This document shows positions 55,315 to 63,967 of a stretch of 64,000 bases of DNA, one piece after another (positions within the stretch are counted from its first letter, which is position 1; each line of letters opens with the position of its first letter). The notes below the pieces were generated by a model. That model saw nothing but the letters and a program-made list of their open reading frames with translations. It searched no databases and was not told the origin of the DNA. Both the position numbers and the translations under genes were made by a program. Source of the DNA: Candidatus Thiothrix putei (lineage in GTDB: Bacteria; Pseudomonadota; Gammaproteobacteria; Thiotrichales; Thiotrichaceae); contig CP124756.1 of assembly GCA_029972225.1 (NCBI GenBank), positions 3,910,279-3,974,278 on the forward strand, given 5' to 3'.

Positions 55315-58110
55315 ATGACCAGGGTTTTCATCAGTTACAGCCACGATTCGGACGAGCACCACGAGTTTGTGCGCGGCATATCCGACCGTTTGCGTAAGGA
55401 AGGGCTGGATTGTCTGATTGACCTGTATGTGAACGGTTTTCCACCCGAAGGCTGGCAATGCTGGATGGAAAACCAGATCGAAGCGGCTGATTTTGTGCTG
55501 CTGGTTTGCACCGAAACCTATCTGCGGCGCTATCGCAAGCAGGAAACGGAGGGTGGACGTGGCGTGACGTTTGAAGGCGTGGTCATCTCGCAAACGCTTT
55601 ACGACCACTATTACCGCAACACCAAGTTCATCCCGCTAATTCCGACGCATGGCAGTCTGGAGCATGTACCGCTAACACTGAAACCTTATTCGACGTATTG
55701 CCTGCCCAGTGATTACGACAAGTTGTACCGTGTGCTGACGGGGCAGGCTGAATACATTGCGCCGCCGTTGGGAGAAATCCGTTCCATGCCAGCGGCGAAT
55801 GGATATGCGCCAACCTCCATCCACTCCGACCGCCTCCCCACCGTCAAAGGCGGTTTCTTCGGACGCACCGCCGAACTGCAACTCCTCACCAACGCATGGG
55901 CAAACACCACCACCCGCATCGTCCAATTCATCGCCCCCGGCGGCACAGGCAAAACCAAATTGCTGCGCTACTGGCTCGACCACACCGCCGACATTCCGGT
56001 GCTGATTGCATGGTCGTTCTATTCGCAAGGGTCATCTGAGGACAAGCAGACTTCCGCCACGCCGTTTTTCAGCCATGCGTTTGCCAAGCTGGGTTCGACC
56101 CGCGAACGGTTTGCGTCGGAGGAGGACAAGGGCGATCACCTTGCAGAGTTGCTGCACGGCAAACGCTACGTGCTGGTATTGGACGGTCTGGAGCCGCTGC
56201 AACACGGTGGTGCGGCAATGCGCGGCGAACTCAAGGACAAAGCCATCCGCCAGTTGCTGCGCCAGCTTGCCCGCCATCCGTGCGGCTTGTGCATTATCAC
56301 CACGCGGATTGCGCTGCATGAGCTCAGTGACCGGGATCCGCCCACCGTCATCCGCCACGATTTGCAAAACCTGACAGCGGCGGATGGCATCCAGTTGCTG
56401 CAATCGCTGGGGGTAAAGGGCAGCGTGGCGGAACTGGGCAAGGCGGTGCGCGAATACGGCGGTCATGCGCTGGCGTTGCGTTTGCTGGGGAATGTGTTGC
56501 GGCTGCGGCATCAGGGCGATGTACGCAAGCGCGACACGCTCAAGGCATTGGTCAAACCCACGGGCAACCGCGACAGCCGCCACGCCTTCAAGGTGATGCA
56601 GGCTTACGCGGAATGGTTGGCGGGCGAGCCGGAACTGGCATTGCTGCACTTGTTGGGGCTGTTCGACCACCCCATCGGGCAAGAGGTGCTGCACATGCTG
56701 TGGGATGCGCAAATTCCGCACCTGACCGCAGGCATTGATGAAGACGAATGGTTGGAAGCCATCGCCAGTTTGCGCGAAGAACACCACCTGTTGTCGCAGC
56801 ATGACGACGGTGGCGACCTCGACTGCCACCCGCTGATCCGCGAATACTTCGGCGGGCAACTGCAAACCCAGCAGCCGCAAGCGTGGCAGCAGGCGCATGA
56901 ACGGCTGTACGGCTACTACAAAGCCCTGCCGGAGAAGGAGTTACCCGATACGCTGGAAGAAATGCAGCCGTTGTTTAGTGCGGTGGCGCATGGGTGTGCG
57001 GCGGGGTTGCACGAACATGTATTGGATGAGATTTATTGGCCTCGTATTCAACGTGAGAGGCGTATTTACCTTTATAGAAAGTTGTGGGCATTTAGTGATG
57101 ATTTAGCTGTACTCGCTAATTTTTTCAAACAAACTTGGCATGATCTTAAAGTTCCATTAAGTAGTTTTTGGTACGCACCTATTTTGCACTTCTCTGCTTT
57201 TAATTTAACAGCGATAGGGCGACTAAAAGAAGCAATAGTGCCTCAACAAAAAAGTGCACACGCCTTTTACAAGGAAAAGCGTTGGCTCGAAGCATCTGAG
57301 GCATTTACAAATTTAAGTGGTTTGCAACTATCTATGGGCTTAATCGAGGTGTCAATAGAAGAGGCTAGGAAGGGGGTTGTTTGTTCAGTGAGGGCAAAAT
57401 CAAAGAATAAACAAACGACTGCGTTAGTTGAGCTTGCTTATATTTTACATCAAGCAGGTAATTTCGCAAAGGCTCTTGAATTATTTGAGAAAGCGGAAAA
57501 ACTTAATCAGGAGGTTCACCCGGAAGAGATTTGCTTAAATTCAGTATTTGGTTACTTTTACGTTAGTTTGGTTATTGATTGCTCAGATTCTTCAAGTCTA
57601 TTAGACAAAATGCTAGCCACTTTGGAAATGGTTGAAAATAGAGAATGGCTATTAGGAGTAGCTCATCATCACTTGGCAATTGGGTGTGTTTATGTTAATA
57701 AAAATGAATTTTTCCAAGGATTAATATACTTAAATAAAGCAGTGAGTGGGCTTCGTTTAACCGGAAGTCACTTACATTTACCTCGTGGTTTGCTCGCCCG
57801 CGCTGCGCTGCACCGCCACACCCGCGACTTCGCCCGCGCCCGGCAGGACTTGCAGGAAGTGTTCGACATCGCCGACGGCAGCGGGATGCGGCTGCATTTG
57901 ACGGATTATCATTTGGAGATGGCGCGGTTGTTGGTGGCGGAAGAGAAAGAGGGCGTATGCAATACGCCCCTACAGGGAACGGCAGACGTAGGGGCGTATT
58001 GCATACGCCCTCTTCAATACCACATCACGGAAGCCGAACGTTTGATCGCGGCAACCGGCTACCACCGCCGCGACCAAGAACTGCTGGAGCTACAAGCCGC
58101 CCTCGCTTAA
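55315..58110 (+). CDS. SEFIR-STAND NTPase-TPR protein, probable defence protein
   Basis: A 931-residue protein. Residues 1-145 form a SEFIR (TIR-like) domain (RVFISYSHDSDEHHEFVRGISDRLR in segments, LLVCTETYLRRY). A STAND/NB-ARC NTPase follows, with Walker A APGGTGKTK at 207-215 and Walker B VLVLDGLEPL. From about 570 TPR-like helices run to the end. This layout matches bacterial SEFIR/TIR-STAND abortive-infection proteins. Nucleotides about 57020-57780 are much more AT-rich than the rest, so the sensor part may be a replacement. A palindrome adds codons near residue 885. The start is ATG 55315 with a weak ribosome site. Confidence 0.85.
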   Translation: MTRVFISYSHDSDEHHEFVRGISDRLRKEGLDCLIDLYVNGFPPEGWQCWMENQIEAADFVLLVCTETYLRRYRKQETEGGRGVTFEGVVISQTLYDHYYRNTKFIPLIPTHGSLEHVPLTLKPYSTYCLPSDYDKLYRVLTGQAEYIAPPLGEIRSMPAANGYAPTSIHSDRLPTVKGGFFGRTAELQLLTNAWANTTTRIVQFIAPGGTGKTKLLRYWLDHTADIPVLIAWSFYSQGSSEDKQTSATPFFSHAFAKLGSTRERFASEEDKGDHLAELLHGKRYVLVLDGLEPLQHGGAAMRGELKDKAIRQLLRQLARHPCGLCIITTRIALHELSDRDPPTVIRHDLQNLTAADGIQLLQSLGVKGSVAELGKAVREYGGHALALRLLGNVLRLRHQGDVRKRDTLKALVKPTGNRDSRHAFKVMQAYAEWLAGEPELALLHLLGLFDHPIGQEVLHMLWDAQIPHLTAGIDEDEWLEAIASLREEHHLLSQHDDGGDLDCHPLIREYFGGQLQTQQPQAWQQAHERLYGYYKALPEKELPDTLEEMQPLFSAVAHGCAAGLHEHVLDEIYWPRIQRERRIYLYRKLWAFSDDLAVLANFFKQTWHDLKVPLSSFWYAPILHFSAFNLTAIGRLKEAIVPQQKSAHAFYKEKRWLEASEAFTNLSGLQLSMGLIEVSIEEARKGVVCSVRAKSKNKQTTALVELAYILHQAGNFAKALELFEKAEKLNQEVHPEEICLNSVFGYFYVSLVIDCSDSSSLLDKMLATLEMVENREWLLGVAHHHLAIGCVYVNKNEFFQGLIYLNKAVSGLRLTGSHLHLPRGLLARAALHRHTRDFARARQDLQEVFDIADGSGMRLHLTDYHLEMARLLVAEEKEGVCNTPLQGTADVGAYCIRPLQYHITEAERLIAATGYHRRDQELLELQAALA
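57947..58014. repeat. Palindromic repeat inserted in the SEFIR-STAND reading frame
   Basis: Two 27-bp arms (57947-57973 and 57988-58014) are perfect reverse complements around a 14-base loop. The arms hold GGGCGTATGCAATACGCCCC. The unit is read in frame as protein (EGVCNTPLQG and GAYCIRPLQ) between two helices. It resembles dispersed palindromic elements usually found between genes. Confidence 0.9.
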
Positions 58111-58961
58111 TACACCAACTCCGCCCAACGCCCATCCGCCACCAGCCGGTTCTTCAACGCCTGCCAGTTCGCCGCCGAACCCGCCAGTTCGCCCATCACC
58201 TTATCCAGCACCGCCACCTGTTTCTTCAACCCGGCAAGGTAAACGTAAGTGTTCGGCATCTGCATCAGCACCCAGGTTTTCGCGCCGTTTTCCGCCAGAC
58301 TCTTGCCCAGATTGCCGGACGCATCGCGCCACGCCTGCGGGTCAATCGCCTGATACGCCTCAAAGGTTGCCTGATCGTAATAGTTGGTAATGTCGTTGTT
58401 CTGGTCGTTCATGTACAACGCATCCAGCCCACTTTTCGCGCCATAGAACAAGCGCACTTGCCCACGCCAGCCCTGTTCCTGCGCGTATACTGACTTGATC
58501 AAAGTACGGAAAGGCGCAATCCCAGTCCCTGTCCCAATCATCAACAAGTTGCTGGTGTTATCCGCTGGCACTTTGAACGCTGCCTTGTAAGGCCCTGTCA
58601 GGGTAATCTGCTTGCCCGGTGCAGCATCACACAGGTAGTGCGAAGCAATGCCGGGGTATTCTTCACCCGACACCTCGTCGATATAGGAACAACGCCGCAC
58701 CAGAATCTCGATGTCCGAGCCTTCGCCATGCGGCTGTGCCGCTAACACGCTGTAATAGCGATGATGGAAGCGGTTGCCAAACGGATGCTTGCCTTCCACC
58801 AGCACGCCGATATTCTGCCCCGGCATCGCCCTGAACGCCGGGTCATGGATGGTCAACACCATCTCACGCACCTCATCCGTTTTGGTATCGGTAATGCGCT
58901 TGCTGGAGCGAACGATCGCGTCGCAGGTATTGCTGTAAGTCTGTTCGTTGGTATCAGTCAT
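58107..58961 (-). CDS. FAD/NAD(P)-binding ferredoxin reductase-like protein
   Basis: A 284-residue ferredoxin-NADP reductase-type flavoprotein. The FAD site is HRYYSVLAAQ, and the nucleotide site is LMIGTGTGIAPFRTLIKSVY; VYLAGLKKQVAVLDKVM follows near the end. ATG 58961 follows GAGAGGATTTT and excludes a long basic upstream frame. It is the last gene of the Rnf run and converges on the SEFIR gene; the two TAA stops overlap in TTAA. It may move electrons between Rnf or ferredoxin and NAD(P)H. Confidence 0.87.
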   Translation of the reverse strand: MTDTNEQTYSNTCDAIVRSSKRITDTKTDEVREMVLTIHDPAFRAMPGQNIGVLVEGKHPFGNRFHHRYYSVLAAQPHGEGSDIEILVRRCSYIDEVSGEEYPGIASHYLCDAAPGKQITLTGPYKAAFKVPADNTSNLLMIGTGTGIAPFRTLIKSVYAQEQGWRGQVRLFYGAKSGLDALYMNDQNNDITNYYDQATFEAYQAIDPQAWRDASGNLGKSLAENGAKTWVLMQMPNTYVYLAGLKKQVAVLDKVMGELAGSAANWQALKNRLVADGRWAELVY

Positions 58962-58975
58962 AAAATCCTCTCTCT

Positions 58976-59176
58976 TCAATGTTCGTGTTTGTCGCGGTTC
59001 TTGCACGCCTTCTTGCCACTGCACCCGCACGACGACCCGCAGCCGCCGCCTTCTTCGCGTGGCGGGCCAAATTCCGGGTGGCGCAAGGCAAATTCCTTCA
59101 CGATGCGTTGCACCACAATCCACGCGCCGAACAACACCGGAATCACCAGCATTGCAATCAGATAATCCCGCATCAT
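58976..59176 (-). CDS. Small Cys-rich single-pass membrane protein in Rnf operon
   Basis: A 66-residue protein. One membrane helix (about residues 5-25) is followed by a charged stretch and a Cys cluster GGGCGSSCGCSGKKAC near the end. It starts in an ATGATG that overlaps the rnfA stop. It recalls NqrM and FeoB-associated Cys-rich proteins in form but matches neither pattern exactly. A role in iron or Fe-S delivery to Rnf is a guess from context. Confidence 0.65.
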   Translation of the reverse strand: MMRDYLIAMLVIPVLFGAWIVVQRIVKEFALRHPEFGPPREEGGGCGSSCGCSGKKACKNRDKHEH

Positions 59177-59760
59177 TCCGCTCCCAGTCCTGCAAATCCC
59201 ATAAACGCCAGCGACAACAAGCCGCCCAGAATCAGGCTCAATGCCGCCCCTTGGGTCACGCTCGGCAACTTCGCCAAATCCAGCCGCTCACGCAGCCCCG
59301 CCATCAGCAGCAAGGCCAGAATGAACCCCGCGCCCGCGCCCAGCGCATACGCCAGCGACTGCATGAAGTTGTATTCCTTGAATGTCTGGAACAACGCCAG
59401 CCCCAGAATCGCGCAGTTGGTGGTAATCAGCGGCAAATAAATCCCCAGCGACCGGAACAGTGCTGGGCTGAGTTTTTTCAAGGTCATTTCCACCAATTGC
59501 ACGGCGGACGCAATCACCACGATGTAGCTGATCAGGCGCAAATATTCGATATTGAACGCCACCAGCAATTCATTGAGGAAATACGCACACACCGAACTCA
59601 CCAGCATCACGAACGAGGTTGCCAGACCCATCGGCACTGCCGTATTCAGCTTGCCGGACACACCCAGAAACGGGCAAAGCCCTAAAAACATCGCCAGCAC
59701 AAAGTTATTCGCCAAAAAAGCGTTGAAAAAGATAAAGGTAATGCTGTCGGTACTACCCAT
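59173..59760 (-). CDS. rnfA: Rnf electron transport complex subunit RnfA
   Basis: A 195-residue membrane protein with six helices. FNAFLANNFVLAMFLGLCPFLGVS and ITTNCAILGLALFQ carry the conserved Cys positions of RnfA/NqrE that hold an Fe-S cluster in the membrane. I choose ATG 59760, seven bases after GGAGGG, over the GTG at 59769. RnfA works with RnfE in the ferredoxin:NAD+ oxidoreductase. It overlaps rnfE by eight bases. Confidence 0.93.
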   Translation of the reverse strand: MGSTDSITFIFFNAFLANNFVLAMFLGLCPFLGVSGKLNTAVPMGLATSFVMLVSSVCAYFLNELLVAFNIEYLRLISYIVVIASAVQLVEMTLKKLSPALFRSLGIYLPLITTNCAILGLALFQTFKEYNFMQSLAYALGAGAGFILALLLMAGLRERLDLAKLPSVTQGAALSLILGGLLSLAFMGFAGLGAE

Positions 59761-60397
59761 GCGTGACACCCTCCGCCAAAGATTGTTTGCGTGTTTTCAG
59801 CCATTCAAAGAACAGCAACCAGCCGCCCAGCACCAAAAAGCCGCCCGGTGGCAATACCATCACCACCCACGGCTGGAACTGTTCACTAAACAGCGGCAAA
59901 CCGAACAGCGAACCACTGCCCAGGATTTCGCGCACTACGCCCAAGCACAGCAAAGCCAGCGTGAAACCCAACCCCATGCCCGCCGCGTTCACCATCGACT
60001 TCAGCGGTTTGTTGCGTGACGCACAGGCTTCCGCCCGCCCCAGAATAATGCAGTTCACCACAATCAACTGGATGAACGCCCCCAGCGCGTTGTAAACCTC
60101 CTGACTCAATGCCTGCATGGTGTAATCCACGATGGTCACGAAGGTGGAAATGATCACAATGTAAGTGGCAATGCGCACTTCCGACGGAATCAGGTTGCGG
60201 AACAACGACACCAGCAAACTCGATGCCACCAGCACGAACGCGGTTGCCAAGCCCATTGCCAGCGCATTGATCGCCGAGTTGGTGACAGCCAGCACCGGAC
60301 ACATTCCCAGCATCATCACGAACACCGGGTTTTCGCGCCAAATGCCTTCGAGGAAAGTATCGACCGTAATCCGGTCATCCTGTTTGATCAGGCTCAT
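59753..60397 (-). CDS. rnfE: Rnf electron transport complex subunit RnfE
   Basis: A 214-residue membrane protein with six helices. The conserved Cys motifs are VMMLGMCPVLAVTNSA and LIVVNCIILGRAEACAS, typical of RnfE/NqrD. The ATG overlaps the rnfG stop (ATGA). With RnfA it forms the antiparallel membrane pair at the centre of the complex. Confidence 0.93.
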   Translation of the reverse strand: MSLIKQDDRITVDTFLEGIWRENPVFVMMLGMCPVLAVTNSAINALAMGLATAFVLVASSLLVSLFRNLIPSEVRIATYIVIISTFVTIVDYTMQALSQEVYNALGAFIQLIVVNCIILGRAEACASRNKPLKSMVNAAGMGLGFTLALLCLGVVREILGSGSLFGLPLFSEQFQPWVVMVLPPGGFLVLGGWLLFFEWLKTRKQSLAEGVTHG

Positions 60398-60738
60398 GGT
60401 TGCGCTCCTTCGATTTGCGGCAATAGCGGTACGACCTTGGGCAGCACGTCTTGCGCACTGTTATTCAAACCCTTGGCAATCGCCTTGGAGGAAATGGTCG
60501 CGCCACTAATCGCGTCGATTTCCCACGGATTCTGTTTCGCGCCGTGCTTGACCGCGACAATCGCGTTTGCCAGCGCATCGCCCGCCGCATTCACCTTGGC
60601 TTCCAGCTTGTCGAAATTGGCAACGAAGTGTTTGTCAGTAATCACCTTGTCACCCAGCCCCGGCGTTTCGGTTTGCTTGATGACCTTGATGCCGGTAATG
60701 CACTCGCATTGCGGGTTATAAGCGTACTCAACAGTCAT
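60394..60738 (-). pseudogene. rnfG: RnfG, N-terminally truncated, with IS-derived start
   Basis: The C-terminal half of the FMN-carrying RnfG subunit: TETPGLGDKV and the flavinylation motif ISGATISSKA with its Thr. The membrane anchor and N-terminal half are missing. Upstream of 60726 the frame continues into the insertion-sequence end, which supplies GGGGAG, five bases and ATG 60738, giving MTVE fused to YAYNPQCEC. The fragment may be translated and keep rnfEA expressed, but it cannot act as a normal anchored RnfG. Confidence 0.85.
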
Positions 60739-61346
60739 AAGTTCTCCCCATTCCCCCAAGCAGCACGAAATCCCTTAGAGTAGGCGTTACCAGCGACCTA
60801 TTATCCAAGGGACATCATGCTAGTTGATCTATACCAGAGCCTTCACCACTTTAAAAGTGAATTTTCGCGCCAGCGAGCATGGCTATTGTTTTGCGCCATC
60901 ATCCTGAGCTTTTTAGCGGCGACCGAGATGAGCGGGGTCACGTCGATGTGCCGTTACTGGTTATCGGATGAACGGGGCTACCATCGGTTGCTCCATTTTT
61001 TTCGTGCCGGGTCTTACCATCCTGAGCGGTTACGGGCGAGCTGGCAGCGGTGGGTGTTGTCCCATGCACCGCTGGTTGAGGTGGCGGGGCGTTTAGTGGT
61101 GCTGGGCGACCATACCCATGTGGTTAAGGATGGTGGGCGGATGCCGGGGGTCGTTTCCTTGCGGGAAACCTCGGAAACCCAAAGCAAACCGGACTATTTC
61201 CGGGGGCAGTGTTGGGGAGCCGTGGGGTTGTTGGTGGGGAGCCTGTCCGCCTGTTTCTGCCTGCCGCTGAGTTTGCAAATCCATCAGGGGTTTCGGCATT
61301 TGGGGGAAGAGGATGCTAACGACCCGACACTCAAACTGGGGACACG
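60727..61346 (+). mobile_element. Truncated insertion sequence, arm A of a fold-back pair
   Basis: Starts at CTCAACAGTC, the element end shared with arm B, and includes the first 176 or so codons of a DDE transposase from ATG 60817 (MLVDLYQSLHHFK, LVVLGDHTHVVKDGGRMPG with the first Asp). It stops abruptly at GGGACACG, where the opposite-strand copy begins. The 3' half and right end are lost. The family is IS4-superfamily-like; I cannot name it more closely. Confidence 0.85.
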
Positions 61347-62251
61347 AAATGCACAGGGTCACTTCACGGAAAAAATCAGCATGGTCAAAGGCTTCCCACA
61401 ACACCAGCTTCATCCCGTACTGGCGTTGCCGCCCACGCCTTCCCGGCGGTTTGGGTGGCGCAGGGAAGTAGGCCACATAGTTCTTTTTAGCGCGGGTGAT
61501 GACCTGCACCAGTGGTTGTTGTAACGCCACCGACCAAACCGAGCGTGCCAGCCGGAACACCGAAGCCGTGGCAAAGAACGCATCCAGCACCAGCCACACC
61601 GGGCGGTCATTCACCTGCGCAAACGACAACGCCATCTGCACCACCCGTGTCCCCAGTTTGAGTGTCGGGTCGTTAGCATCCTCTTCCCCCAAATGCCGGA
61701 AGCCCTGATGGATCTGCAAACTCAGCGGCAGGCAGAAACAAGCGGACAGGCTCCCCACCAACAAACCCACAGCGCCCCAACACTGCCCCCGGAAGTAGTC
61801 CGGTTTGCTTTGGGTTTCCGAGGTTTCTCGCAACGACACCACACCCGGCATCCGCCCACCATCCTTGACGACATGGGTATGGTCGCCCAGCACCACCAAA
61901 CGCCCCGCCACCTGGGACAACACCCACCGCTGCCAGCTCGCCCGTAACCGCTCAGGATGGTAAGACCCGGCACGAAAAAAAATGGAGCAACCGATGGTAG
62001 CCCCGTTCATCCGATAGCCAGTAACGGCACATCGACGTGACCCCGCTCATCTCGGTCGCCGCTAAAAAGCTCAGGATGATGGCGCAAAACAATAGCCATG
62101 CTCGCTGGCGCGAAAATTCACTTTTAAAGTGGTGAAGGCTCTGGTACAAATCAACTAGCATGATGTCCCTTGGATAATAGGTCGCTGGTAACGCCTACTC
62201 TAAGGGATTTCGTGCTGCTTGGGGGAATGGGGAGAACTTATGACTGTTGAG
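61347..62251 (-). mobile_element. Truncated insertion sequence, arm B of a fold-back pair
   Basis: A longer inverted copy of the same element. Bases 61646-62251 are the reverse complement of arm A apart from a 15-bp deletion, one extra T in a T-run and a few base changes. It continues into LVLDAFFATASVFRLARS and GMKLVLWEAFDHADFF before ending at the junction. The extra T (8 versus 7) shifts the transposase frame at LLHFF, so this copy is inactive. Start codon of its transposase is ATG 62158. Confidence 0.85.
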
Positions 62252-62347
62252 TAGCATGATGTCCCTTGGATAATAGGTCGCTGGTAACGCCTACTCTAAG
62301 GGATTTCGTGCTGCTTGGGGGAATGGGGAGAACTTATGACTGTTGAG
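62156..62347. repeat. 96-bp tandem duplication of the insertion-sequence end
   Basis: Two consecutive identical 96-bp units (62156-62251 and 62252-62347), each running from TAGCATGATG to CTGTTGAG. The second is an extra copy of the element end without any transposase, left by a further insertion-deletion or replication slip. Confidence 0.9.
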
Positions 62348-62353
62348 GTCTTT

Positions 62354-62828
62354 TTAGATAGCCAGAACCTTCCCCTGCACCTGCGTATACGGCAATACCT
62401 CAAACGCGCTGCGCCGCTGTGCTTCCAGCCCGCCATACACCAGCGTCATGCCTGCTACCCGCTCCCCCAAGGCTGCTTGTACCCGCATGGCAGGTTGCAT
62501 GGCATCGCTGGCAACCGTTTGCGCCGCCTTGATTTCCAGCAAGTGTAGCTTGTCGCCGCTTTCCAGCAGCAGGTCAGCTTCGTTGCCCCTGACATCACGG
62601 TAAAAATGCAGGTGGGGTTTGGTGCCGACATTGTGCAGGGTTTTCAGCACTTCCAAAATCACCAAATTTTCAAACAGGTTGCCGCGCAACGGGTGTGTCG
62701 GCAGGTAAGACGGCTGGGTAATGCCCATCAGCCATGCCGCCAGCCCGACATCGTAAAAATACAATTTGGGCGTTTTGGTCAGACGCTTGCCGATATTGGC
62801 AAACCATGGCGGCAGGCGGAAGACGATG
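62354..62828 (-). pseudogene. DUF4143-type ATPase, 3' fragment
   Basis: The C-terminal part of an AAA/DUF4143 (COG1373) protein: RLPPWFANIGKRLTKTPKLY, FYDVGLAAWLMGI, GNLFENLVILEVLK, RDVRGNEADLLLE. It is cut at a TA by an IS630-type element; the sequence beyond the element (63968-64000) restores WLTLLEAS-YIVF-RLPPW. The stop lies seven bases beyond the duplicated insertion-sequence end. The 5' part is outside the window. Confidence 0.87.
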
Positions 62829-62830
62829 TA

Positions 62831-63967
62831 TACCTTACAGCGTCAAGACCTGAACATTTTTAAAGGTTTGAAAATTTGTTGTCATCAACTGGGTCAGTTC
62901 TTTCTTGTGATCGGTATCCAGCTTGTCGAGACAGTTGGTGATGGCCTCCTTGAAAGCGGGAAACTTATCATAGTATTTCGAGTACAAGCATTTTTTCTTG
63001 ACGAACTTCCACAACCGTTCAATCAGATTGAGGTTGGGTGAATAGGTCGGTAAAAATAATAGTTCAATATTGAGCCTTTTCGCACAGGCAAACACGGCTT
63101 CACAGCGTTGATACTTGGCATTATCCAAGACCAAAGTGATCGGTATTTTGAGTGCTAACGCTGCAATTTTTTCCAATAATTCACACACGCTGTTAGCGTT
63201 GATATAGGAGTCGTTAGTGATCGTGATGAGTTGTAGCGTTATCGCATTGAGTGCGCCCAATACGTTGTAGCGTTGTCGACCACAGGGGGCTTTGATGAAT
63301 ACGCGGGAAAATGACCACAAAAACCCCAGAAACGGTGCTAACACGAAGTGGGCGGCATCGACAAAAAAAGGGCGCGTTTGCCCTCCTTAGCCTCCTGAAT
63401 GCGCGGTTTTAGTTCATTTTCCAGGAACTTTTCTTGTGCTTCCACATCAGCTTTGGCGGGTATCATCCCCACTTTATGGATGTCCATCCCTATTTTCTTC
63501 ATAAAGACACGTACCCTGTCCTCACTGCGTTTGATGCCTGTCAGCTCCTCAATCTTAGCGGCTGCCGCCTTGCTGGTTGCGGGGGGATATTCACGAAAAT
63601 AGGCTTCAATCTTGTCTTTATATGCCATCAAATCACTCTGTGGTTTATTGAATCGTATTTCTTTAAGAGCTTCTAAACCGTTAGGTTGTAGGTAGGCGTT
63701 TAGGTAGGCAAGCAGCGTGGCTTCTGTAATCCTTTCCAATCGTTTGATTTCCTTATGCGTCAACTGTTGGGATTTCAGGTACAGCACGGACATTTTCTTA
63801 CGGACTCTGGGATGAGGATGGCGCTCCTTCCAGTAGAACAGCTCCGCTATCTCATCCTCAGTGAAAGTGATTTTTAATGTCATACATTACTCATGGCTGC
63901 TTTTGTTACCAGTCATCTAACCATATTTCCTTGATCAAAAAAAACTATTTTATGGCACGGACTGGTA
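62831..63967 (-). mobile_element. IS630-type insertion sequence, copy 2 (1137 bp)
   Basis: Same element as 50747-51882, flanked by TA at 62829-62830 and 63968-63969. It interrupts a DUF4143-type gene. Near identity of the two copies points to recent movement within this genome. Confidence 0.93.
62835..63883 (-). CDS. IS630-type transposase, two frames joined by -1 frameshift (copy 2)
   Basis: Same organisation as copy 1: frame A from ATG 63883 to 63338, frame B to 62835, joined by a -1 shift in the T7 run at 63363-63369. The only protein difference seen is Glu for Ala in FPAFKEAITNCL. All three DDE residues are present in the fused product. Confidence 0.85.

Noticed and set aside
58976..59176. 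Calling the Cys-rich membrane protein NqrM
   Set aside because: The size and helix fit, but the Cys spacing differs from the NqrM pattern I know, and the operon is Rnf and not NQR.
59173..60397. Calling the two membrane subunits NqrE and NqrD
   Set aside because: The sequence features (NNFVLAMFLGLCPFLGVS) and linkage to an RnfG-type fragment fit RnfA/RnfE better.
61093..62010. 305-codon minus-strand frame across the insertion-sequence pair
   Set aside because: It runs from arm B through the junction into the complement of arm A, so it is a chimera of transposase sense and antisense, not a gene.
62156..62347. Possible CRISPR-like tandem repeat
   Set aside because: Only two identical 96-bp units with no spacers; it is a duplicated insertion-sequence end.
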